NCBI GenBank assembly: GCA_016283195.1
Contig: JAEEML010000169.1
Location: forward strand, 1-13,205
Reading direction: 5' to 3'
Length of the DNA: 13,205 nucleotides
DNA from: Deltaproteobacteria bacterium
Lineage (GTDB): Bacteria; JAEEML01
The translations under genes were made by a program, and so were the position numbers. Positions 6,448-13,205 of this stretch are shown piece after piece. The notes under the pieces were generated by a model. That model had not been told where the DNA came from. It made no database searches and was given only the letters and a program-made list of their open reading frames with translations. Each line of letters begins with the position of its first letter. Position 1 is the first letter of the stretch.

Positions 6448-7104
6448 GTGATTGATCTATTTCATGTCTCTTTTAAATATCCCGGCAGCCGTGAAGAGGC
6501 TTTAAGAGATCTCACTTTGCACCTGGAGAAGGGCGAGCTGGCCTTTTTAACCGGCCCTTCAGGAGCCGGTAAGTCCTCTCTTTTACGCCTTATTTTCGGT
6601 GCCGAAAAGCCGAGTAGAGGCCAGGTTGTTATTGCCGGCCACAATGTCTCGCGTTTAACCAATGAGAGCCTGCCTTATCTGCGGCGCAATATCGGCATGG
6701 TTTTTCAGGATTTTAAGCTCCTGCCGGGACGCACCGTTTTTGACAATGTGGCCATAGTGCTGGAAGTTTTAGGTAAATCGCGCTCTTATATCCGCCCCAA
6801 AGTGCTGAATATGCTTAAAGAAGTTGGTCTCACCCATAAAGCCGAAAGCCTGCCGGAGACGCTTTCCGGCGGTGAGCAGCAACGGGTGGCTATGGCCAGG
6901 GCGCTGGTGGGCGATCCGCAAATTCTTCTCTGCGATGAGCCAACCGGCAATTTGGATAAAAGGCAGGCCGGGGAAATAATGGCGCTCATTAAAAAGGCCA
7001 GTATTCGTGGCACTACCATACTCATAGCCACTCATGACCCCACGCTGTTATCAGGTAATGAGCGCCTTTTTCGCTTGGAAGAGGGGCGGCTGGTGGCCGA
7101 TTAG
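6448..7104 (+). CDS. ftsE: cell division ATP-binding protein FtsE
   Basis: ATPase subunit of the FtsEX complex, a type VII ABC system that drives septal peptidoglycan hydrolysis by activating periplasmic amidase regulators rather than transporting a solute. The 218 residues match the family length. Walker A is GPSGAGKS (36-43), the Q-loop lies in GMVFQD (83-88), the signature is LSGGEQQR (139-146), Walker B is ILLCDEP (159-165) with the D-loop GNLD, and the switch histidine is H196 in ATHD. The segments LAFLTGPSGAGKS, RTVFDNVAI and DEPTGNLD are characteristic of FtsE over LolD-type relatives. The start is a GTG at 6448 giving MIDLFHV, equivalent to the E. coli MIRFEHV; GAGG lies 11 bases upstream. 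It is first in the operon with ftsX, whose Shine-Dalgarno overlaps the ftsE stop. No convincing dedicated promoter is visible in the 59 bases upstream. Confidence 0.96.
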   Translation: MIDLFHVSFKYPGSREEALRDLTLHLEKGELAFLTGPSGAGKSSLLRLIFGAEKPSRGQVVIAGHNVSRLTNESLPYLRRNIGMVFQDFKLLPGRTVFDNVAIVLEVLGKSRSYIRPKVLNMLKEVGLTHKAESLPETLSGGEQQRVAMARALVGDPQILLCDEPTGNLDKRQAGEIMALIKKASIRGTTILIATHDPTLLSGNERLFRLEEGRLVAD

Positions 7105-7113
7105 GAGAGCTTG

Positions 7114-7983
7114 ATGCGTGCTTTAAAACGGGCGCTTTTAAATATAAGCTACAACAGACAGGTCTTTTTTTTAAACGGCCTGATTTTGGCGGCCGCCCTG
7201 ATGTTGCTTGGTTTTGCCGCTTTGGCACTTTTTAATGTTCATTTTCTCACTGCCTCCTGGGAAGAAGTTAATAATGTTGTTCTTTATTTAGATAACACTC
7301 TGGAAGAAGGTGAGCAGAAAAAACTAGCCGCTTTGTTAAAAAACTGGCCGGAAGTGGCGGAAGTGCGTCTGGTGAATCCGGAAACGGCTATTAAGGAATT
7401 TACTCAGCTTTCGGCTGAGGCCAAAGAACTGATGAGCGGCTTGCCGGCTACTATTTTCCCGCCGGCTTTGGATCTCACAATCCATAATATGGCCCAGGAT
7501 GATTTTAAGAGCTTTATTTTAAAGCTTGGAAGCACCCCCGGCCTTATTTATCTGGATTACGGCCAAAATATTTATGAGGAAGTGGGTAAAATTTCCGGCT
7601 TTTTACGCGTAGTTGCCCTGGTGGCGGCCCTTATTATTATGCTGCTTATTATGGTTATAGCCGCTTTTACCATAAAAGTGGCGCTTTACCAGCGGCGCCG
7701 CGAAATAGAAGTGGAATGGTTAGTCGGCGCTACGCCAGCTTTTATAAAAATGCCTTTTTTGTGGGAAGGTGGCATCATGGGGCTTTTCTCCGGCTTGGTG
7801 GCGGCCGCTGTTTTTGCCGCTTTTAGCCTGGTTGCTCCCATCGGGGAAGAAATTTTAGCTACTTTTTTGCCGGCCATACCCATAAAACTTTTTGACGCGC
7901 GTCTCTGCCCGCTTTTGCTTTTAGCCGGTCCGTTTCTCGCTCTGCCGGGCACCTTTTGGGGGCTTAGGAGAGTTTTAAAATAA
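7114..7983 (+). CDS. ftsX: cell division protein FtsX
   Basis: Inner-membrane partner of FtsE; it transmits ATP-driven movement to the periplasmic EnvC-type factor. The 289 residues show the FtsX topology. TM1 is at about 17-41, then a periplasmic domain (about 45-160). TM2 is at about 164-188, the cytoplasmic loop YQRRREIEVEWLVGATPAFI (192-211) contains the family's E-x-x-x-LVGA motif, and TM3 (about 216-242) and TM4 (about 264-284) follow. ATG 7114 is chosen because AGGAG at 7103-7107 then has a six-base spacer; the TTG at 7111 is less likely. The Shine-Dalgarno overlaps the ftsE stop codon, and the ftsX stop TAA (7981-7983) shares its last base with the next ATG. Translational coupling across the three genes is therefore likely. 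The outward-facing, four-TM architecture is that of E. coli FtsX. Confidence 0.94.
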   Translation: MRALKRALLNISYNRQVFFLNGLILAAALMLLGFAALALFNVHFLTASWEEVNNVVLYLDNTLEEGEQKKLAALLKNWPEVAEVRLVNPETAIKEFTQLSAEAKELMSGLPATIFPPALDLTIHNMAQDDFKSFILKLGSTPGLIYLDYGQNIYEEVGKISGFLRVVALVAALIIMLLIMVIAAFTIKVALYQRRREIEVEWLVGATPAFIKMPFLWEGGIMGLFSGLVAAAVFAAFSLVAPIGEEILATFLPAIPIKLFDARLCPLLLLAGPFLALPGTFWGLRRVLK

Positions 7984-8990
7984 TGATAAAAACTTTTTGC
8001 CTTCTCACTTCTTTACTGGCGTTAGCGCTGCCAACGGCGGCCGAAAGTGCGCTTAATAGCGAGATAGCTCAGCTGGAGGAGGCAGTAGCTGAAACGGAAA
8101 AAAAGCGCCTGCTTTTGGCAACGCAGCTTAATATTTTGGAAAATGAAGTCAATTTAAGCACTAACGAGCTAAAGATAAAAGAAAATGAGCAAAAGGAGAG
8201 CGAAAGCAGGCTGGGACAGCGCCTCTTAATCATTAGAGAATATATGCCGGTAATAAAAAGCCAGGTTTTTTTAAAATCGCAAAATATAAGCGGAATTTTA
8301 AGAAATAATGCTTTATTTAAGCAAATAGCCCGGTATGAAAAAGAGAATTTTGAGCGCCTTTCGGCCGATAAGTTGCGTTTAACTTTGCGGCGCGACGAGC
8401 TCCTGAGAAAACGTGAGCAGCTGGCTGTGCTTACGGCAGAGCTCGCCGAAAAAGAAGAAGAGCTGGCTGAAAAGCGCTTTGCTCTCATCAATAAAATAGC
8501 GCATAAAAAGCAGCTTTTAGGTAATATAAGCGGCCGTAATTTCAGCAATTTAAAGGGTAAATTGCCTTGGCCGCTCACCGGCGAGGTGCTCTCCACATTT
8601 GGCAAAGTCACCGAAGGCAAATATAAAAGCGCTTTAATGAATAACGGGCTGCTCATGGCTACCGGCGCCGGAGCCATGGTTAGCGCCGTAGCCGGCGGCA
8701 CAGTTTTGCACAGCGCACCGCTGGAAGGCTATGGCACGGTAGTGATAATTGACCACGGTGAGGGCTTTTTGTCTATTTATGCTCATCTTTCGCGAGCTAT
8801 GGTGAGTAGCGGTGATAAGGTGCTCATGCGCCAGAGTGTTGGCCTGGTGGCCCCGGCTGAGGATCCGGAAGCCGTAGCCGCTTTAGCAGCGGCGGCAGGG
8901 AAAGCGCCGGCCACTTTTTATTTTGAGCTCAGGCAACGCGGAGTGGCCATTGACCCCATGCCATGGCTGCAAAGTGGCGATTTATTGTGA
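7983..8990 (+). CDS. envC: EnvC-like murein hydrolase activator with degenerate LytM (M23) domain
   Basis: Predicted periplasmic activator of N-acetylmuramyl-L-alanine amidases at the division site, controlled by FtsEX. It has 335 residues: a signal peptide (1 to about 20, MIKTFCLLTSLLALALPTAA), a long coiled coil (about 24-180, rich in Glu/Lys/Leu) and a C-terminal M23-type domain (about 194-330). The LytM zinc ligands are largely lost. The HxGxD motif is replaced around NGLLM (N220 and L224 in the His and Asp positions). The final HLH is replaced by TFY (311-313) in TFYFELRQRG, closely like the SLYFEIRRQG of E. coli EnvC. Only the YAHLS histidine (H268) remains. The protein is therefore probably a catalytically inactive activator, as in EnvC. 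Relative to E. coli EnvC there appears to be an Ala-rich insertion at about 291-309. The start codon overlaps the ftsX stop. Confidence 0.88.
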   Translation: MIKTFCLLTSLLALALPTAAESALNSEIAQLEEAVAETEKKRLLLATQLNILENEVNLSTNELKIKENEQKESESRLGQRLLIIREYMPVIKSQVFLKSQNISGILRNNALFKQIARYEKENFERLSADKLRLTLRRDELLRKREQLAVLTAELAEKEEELAEKRFALINKIAHKKQLLGNISGRNFSNLKGKLPWPLTGEVLSTFGKVTEGKYKSALMNNGLLMATGAGAMVSAVAGGTVLHSAPLEGYGTVVIIDHGEGFLSIYAHLSRAMVSSGDKVLMRQSVGLVAPAEDPEAVAALAAAAGKAPATFYFELRQRGVAIDPMPWLQSGDLL

Positions 8991-9018
8991 CTTTTTAAAA
9001 GCTTTATGGTAGGTGCGA

Positions 9019-11199
9019 TTAATTATCTTTTACGCAGCGTACTGAAAGCAGGGCACTTTGGGTAAAGTTATTGTTAAATGCTGTGGAGCCATCAAGCAAC
9101 ACACTATACGGATAGCTGATGTTTACGGTAGCTGTCCACAAAGTGCTATATTCGCTAGGTGAGCAGGTGATTTCTTGCTCGCTGGTTTGCAAACAGGTTC
9201 CCGGGCCGGCTGTTGCAAAGTCATATTCGCTATTTAAGGTACTGAAAACAACGTGGGCTAAAGTTTCCTCATTGGGATTAATGGCTGTGGTTAACTGCAC
9301 CGCTACATAGTTAAACATAGTATTGAAGTCTGTTTTGGTAGGTAAATGCCAGCCGGCTGGACAGGCCTCTTTGGCGCTTTCCCAATTGTAGAGAAAATCT
9401 GACTGGCCATCATCAGCACCGGGAAGAGTATGATAAGTTATTTGGTGGCCGCCAGAGCCGGCGTAGCGCAGGTTTTCGGCCATCCAGATTTGGTCGCCGA
9501 TGCCCACTATATTGTATTTATTGCCGTCGCGCTTATCCACCATAGTGCTCTTGTGGCATTTATCGCCGCTAAAGCCTTTGGCGCATTTATCGCAGTTTTC
9601 GCCGGTATAGCCTTTTTGACATACTTTACAGGTAGCTCCGGCCCAGCCCTTGGCACATTTACATTTAGTTTTGTCGGTTGTTAAATCCCCATGAGTGCCG
9701 CAGTATAAATCTTTTATACAGCGGGCCGAAAGATGAGGGGAGGGGAAATTTGTCCACTTAAGAGATGTTTCGCCTTTAACTAATCTTAGAAAAGTATACG
9801 AACCTTTAGGCTCAGCGCACCAGAAATAAGCGGCCTCCCCAGTTTGGGAAACCAAAAAATTGCCTTGCGGGATAACGCCGTAGCCGCCGGCCCTTGCGGC
9901 AAAGCCCACAGCGTTTTCAGCTAAAGCGGCCCAATCATCTGCCCAGCCGCCGGCCGCTTCTTTATCTATCAGGGCACCAAAGAGTTTAGTGGGACTTGCC
10001 GGAGCCGTGCTGCTGTCTTCCGCAAAAGCAAGAAGCTCTTCAAACTCTTCTTCATTTGGTAAATGCCAGCCGCTTGGACAGAGGTTTTTAACGTCGTTTT
10101 CTTTGTATAAACAGCCGTATTTATCAAGAAAATTTTCATCATTCGGATTGGTCTTGCAAGCTATATTAGTAGAGCTGTAAGCGGCATTTTCAGCCATCCA
10201 AATTTGGTTACCGATAGCAACTGTTTTATACATTTTCGAGTTACCTGGAAATTGCATTTTATCACATTCTGGGCCCATGAGCCCGGTGGCGCAGCTATTG
10301 CAATTCTCGCTTTCAAAACCAAGATCGCACAAGCAGGAAGAGAGGCCGTTTTCATCGGTGCAGGTCCCGTGTTTACAATCTAAATTGGCAGTTTCGCAAT
10401 CCGGCAGGCAGGAACCGTCGCTATCGTTATCCTGATAACCGGCGGTACATTTGGTGCATCCTTCATCGGCGCTCCAGTTTTCTTCACAGGAGCAGGAACC
10501 GTCGCCGCTGGCTCCGTCCAGGCAGTTGCCATGGCCGCCGCAAATACCGGCTTCAGTGCCAAGGCCGGGGCAGGCCGCGCAGGTAGAGCCGTAATAGCCG
10601 GCTTTGCAAGTGCAAACTGCTCGGCCCTTGCCATCATCAGCGCAGGTAAAGCCCTCTTTTAGAGAGCAAGTGGAGCGCCCAATATTATTCTCCTGGCAAG
10701 TATAACCTGTACTTATCCGGCACTCATGGCAACCGTCGTTAGGATTGTCATTGCCATCGTCGCAATCTTCTACGGGCAGTTTAAGACCATCGCCGCATTT
10801 GGGAGTGCAAACGGATTTTTCACCTTCCTTGTTTATACATTTATAGCCTTCTTCCAAAGCGCAAAGAGAAGAGCAGCCGTTGCCGCTTATCTCGTCGCCG
10901 TCATCACAGCCTTCGCTGTATTCCAGGCGGCCGTTGCCGCATTTGATGCTGCTGCCTTCGGTGCAGACATTATCCTGGCAATGCTGCAAGAGAGAACAAT
11001 CGGCGTCATTTAAACACATTTTGCGGCAGGTGCCGCCCTTGCAAGTGAGGCCCGGGGCTCCCTGGCAGTTTTCCGCTTGAGTGCATAAATCCCCTTCGGT
11101 TAAATTAGTGACTTCTACTTTGCTACAGGCACTTAGTGCAAAAGTCAGAAATAGAGCCGATATTGCTTTTAAGCTTTTCAAATGTAGCGGCTTATTCAT
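9019..11199 (-). CDS. large cysteine-rich lipoprotein with DUF4215, EGF-like and two FISUMP domains
   Basis: Predicted surface or periplasmic lipoprotein of 726 residues, function unknown. The signal peptide ends in the lipobox ALSAC (Cys 25). A Cys-rich module (39-79) precedes two DUF4215/Myxococcus-type repeats: CGNGRLEYSEGCDDGD (87-102) and CGDGLKLPVEDCDDGN (135-150), each continuing to a GYKC/GYTC end. Several EGF-like modules lie at about 178-312. FISUMP domain 1 spans about 320-497 (GNQIWMAENA, KNLCPSGWHLPNEEEF, SARCIKD). A second EGF block is at about 500-548 (GYTGENCDKCAKGFSGDKC), and FISUMP domain 2 at about 555-726 (GDQIWMAENLRYAG, CPAGWHLPTKTDF, SVRCVKD). The many Cys imply disulfide-stabilised folding after export. 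AAGGAGG lies four bases before ATG 11199. It is convergent with the ftsE-X-envC operon and has its own promoter and leader hairpins. It shares its EGF+FISUMP units with the 223-residue lipoprotein at 3968-4639. Confidence 0.93.
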   Translation of the reverse strand: MNKPLHLKSLKAISALFLTFALSACSKVEVTNLTEGDLCTQAENCQGAPGLTCKGGTCRKMCLNDADCSLLQHCQDNVCTEGSSIKCGNGRLEYSEGCDDGDEISGNGCSSLCALEEGYKCINKEGEKSVCTPKCGDGLKLPVEDCDDGNDNPNDGCHECRISTGYTCQENNIGRSTCSLKEGFTCADDGKGRAVCTCKAGYYGSTCAACPGLGTEAGICGGHGNCLDGASGDGSCSCEENWSADEGCTKCTAGYQDNDSDGSCLPDCETANLDCKHGTCTDENGLSSCLCDLGFESENCNSCATGLMGPECDKMQFPGNSKMYKTVAIGNQIWMAENAAYSSTNIACKTNPNDENFLDKYGCLYKENDVKNLCPSGWHLPNEEEFEELLAFAEDSSTAPASPTKLFGALIDKEAAGGWADDWAALAENAVGFAARAGGYGVIPQGNFLVSQTGEAAYFWCAEPKGSYTFLRLVKGETSLKWTNFPSPHLSARCIKDLYCGTHGDLTTDKTKCKCAKGWAGATCKVCQKGYTGENCDKCAKGFSGDKCHKSTMVDKRDGNKYNIVGIGDQIWMAENLRYAGSGGHQITYHTLPGADDGQSDFLYNWESAKEACPAGWHLPTKTDFNTMFNYVAVQLTTAINPNEETLAHVVFSTLNSEYDFATAGPGTCLQTSEQEITCSPSEYSTLWTATVNISYPYSVLLDGSTAFNNNFTQSALLSVRCVKDN

Positions 11200-11220
11200 A
11201 GCGCCTCCTTGCTTCTAAAG

Positions 11221-11253
11221 CCGGCTTATAGCCGGTAGTGTATTTATTACACT
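11221..11253 (-). other. tandem hairpins in the leader of the large lipoprotein mRNA
   Basis: Two perfect stem-loops lie one base apart. The first is AGTGTA-N5-TACACT (11237-11253) and the second CCGGCT-N3-AGCCGG (11221-11235). If transcription starts near 11260, both fall in the 5' leader, about 15 bases before the Shine-Dalgarno. They may stabilise or regulate the mRNA. No T-run follows, so they are not called as terminators. Confidence 0.55.
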
Positions 11254-11266
11254 CTCGCAGCACATT

Positions 11267-11295
11267 ATTCTATTGGTTATTTTGCGCTTTCGCAA
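11267..11295 (-). promoter_or_regulatory. putative promoter of the large lipoprotein gene
   Basis: On the minus strand, TTGCGA (11295-11290, 4/6) and TAGAAT (11272-11267, 5/6) are separated by 17 bases. The -35 forms one arm of a small dyad (TTGCG-N4-CGCAA, 11282-11295), and a perfect 14-bp AT palindrome (CTATAAATTTATAG, 11299-11312) lies just upstream. Confidence 0.45.
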
Positions 11296-11357
11296 TAGCT
11301 ATAAATTTATAGATAAGAAGTAAAAAGAGAGGCTTGGTAGCGGCTAGATGCTAAAAA

Positions 11358-12740
<1,383 letters not shown>

Positions 12741-12747
12741 AGGAAAA

Positions 12748-12767
12748 GTTACTTTTTAAGAAGTAAC
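12748..12767. promoter_or_regulatory. dyad between divergent eno and kinase promoters, possible operator
   Basis: GTTACTT (12748-12754) and AAGTAAC (12761-12767) form a perfect 7-bp inverted repeat around six bases. It lies seven bases from the putative eno -35 and nine bases from the putative kinase -35. That placement suits a shared regulator of both genes, but no regulator is identified. Confidence 0.4.
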
Positions 12768-12776
12768 CAAAGCTCA

Positions 12777-12805
12777 TTGAAAAGTGTAGTATGTTGTGCT
12801 ACTAT
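12777..12805 (+). promoter_or_regulatory. putative promoter of the Ser/Thr kinase gene
   Basis: TTGAAA (12777-12782, 5/6), a 17-base spacer and TACTAT (12800-12805, 4/6) lie about 40 bases before the start codon. Confidence 0.45.
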
Positions 12806-12809
12806 GCCG

Positions 12810-12824
12810 GCCCGGCGGCCGGGC
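12810..12824 (+). other. GC-rich palindrome in the kinase leader
   Basis: GCCCGGC-G-GCCGGGC is a perfect dyad with a single central base. It lies a few bases downstream of the putative -10, near the expected transcription start. It could be a protein-binding site or a leader hairpin; which of these cannot be told from the sequence. Confidence 0.4.
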
Positions 12825-12845
12825 TCAATCGGCCATGGGAATTTT

Positions 12846-13205
12846 ATGAGCGGTTTGGAAAATTTGCCCCAAGTGGGGGATATGCTTGGGCGTTTTAGGT
12901 TGGTGCGCCAACAGGGGCGCGGTGGAATGGGCGTGGTTTTTCTGGCCACCGATACCCAGCTCCATATTGATGTAGCCCTAAAAGTGCTCTCCCTGCCCGA
13001 TGCCGATCAAACAGTTATTTCCCGTTTTAAACATGAAGTTCTTTTGGCTCGCCGCGTTTCTCACCCGGGAATTTGCCGTATTTTTGATTTACATCACGAA
13101 AACGGCCTTTTCTTTATCACCATGGAATTTTGCAACGGGATGCTTTTGGAGAGCTTATTACAAAAAGTAGGAGTTTTATCTCCCTGGCACACGGGGCAGA
13201 TTATC
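12846..13205 (+). CDS. serine/threonine protein kinase, N-terminal part (runs off right edge)
   Basis: An open frame of 120 codons runs from ATG 12846 to the window edge, encoding the N-lobe of a eukaryote-like (Hanks-type) kinase. The glycine-rich loop is QGRGGMGVVF (23-32). The ATP-anchoring lysine is K46 in VALK, its salt-bridge partner is E64 in FKHEVLLA, HPGICRIFD (73-81) is the usual post-helix-C segment, and ITMEFCNGMLLESLL (91-105) is the hinge. The catalytic HRD and DFG motifs lie beyond the window. There is no transmembrane segment in the visible part; PknB-like and myxobacterial kinases often carry one, or sensory domains, further C-terminal. GGGA at 12837-12840 gives a modest ribosome binding site five bases upstream. 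The gene is divergent from eno. Substrates are unknown; because of the adjacency, eno regulation or enolase phosphorylation is only a speculation. Confidence 0.92.
   Translation, partial: MSGLENLPQVGDMLGRFRLVRQQGRGGMGVVFLATDTQLHIDVALKVLSLPDADQTVISRFKHEVLLARRVSHPGICRIFDLHHENGLFFITMEFCNGMLLESLLQKVGVLSPWHTGQII

Noticed and set aside
8069-8701. 210-residue open frame antisense to the envC-like gene
   Set aside because: Ser-rich shadow of a coiled-coil gene; no start signal and no domain.
8991-9018. Bidirectional terminator between the convergent envC-like and lipoprotein genes
   Set aside because: Only short AT-rich self-complementarity (around AAAGCTTT) is present in the 28-base gap; too weak to call.
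10300-11160. DNA tandem repeat or CRISPR-like spacing in the Cys-rich region of the large lipoprotein
   Set aside because: The regular GCA/GCC pattern comes from Cys codons in EGF and DUF4215 modules; the repeats are protein-level and not conserved as DNA units.

Overview
The window reads as chromosomal DNA of a Gram-negative (diderm) bacterium with moderate GC and strong AGGAGG-type ribosome binding sites. Three traits point to its lineage: lipoproteins that combine FISUMP domains (first described as the Fibrobacter succinogenes major paralogous domain) with DUF4215/Myxococcus-type cysteine-rich repeats and EGF-like modules; a eukaryote-like Ser/Thr kinase; and an outward-facing FtsEX-EnvC division system. 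Together these suggest a Fibrobacterota-like or Myxococcota/deltaproteobacterial-like organism, perhaps gut-associated. This is an inference from domain content, not a phylogenetic placement.

Layout: (1) The left edge carries the N-terminal 125 residues of a secreted protein on the minus strand. (2) aspS (aspartyl-tRNA synthetase) follows on the plus strand. (3) An accessory islet spans about 2480-6390. It holds an AAA_14/DUF4143 ATPase (minus), a small FISUMP lipoprotein (minus) and an AAA-ATPase-like/PD-(D/E)XK (DUF1703-type) protein (plus). The first of these is bracketed by two copies of a ~54-bp direct repeat centred on a perfect 14-bp palindrome, 5 bp before its start codon and a few bases after its stop. 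(4) A tight plus-strand operon ftsE-ftsX-envC-like (6448-8990) encodes the cell-division ABC complex and its periplasmic, catalytically degenerate LytM activator. (5) A large two-FISUMP, cysteine-rich lipoprotein (minus) lies convergent to that operon. (6) Enolase (minus) comes next. (7) Divergent from enolase, the first 120 residues of a Ser/Thr protein kinase run off the right edge.

How it fits together: aspS, ftsEX-envC and eno are housekeeping genes for translation, septal peptidoglycan splitting and glycolysis. The lipoproteins and the left-edge protein are surface or envelope proteins. The two ATPases with nuclease-fold C-termini belong to patchily distributed families of unknown function. 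The most unusual signal is the repeat-flanked ATPase gene, which looks like a removable single-gene cassette. Promoter, hairpin and dyad calls were made by eye and are tentative. No tRNA, rRNA, CRISPR array, transposase or integrase was seen, and no gene-free stretch exceeds 300 bases.
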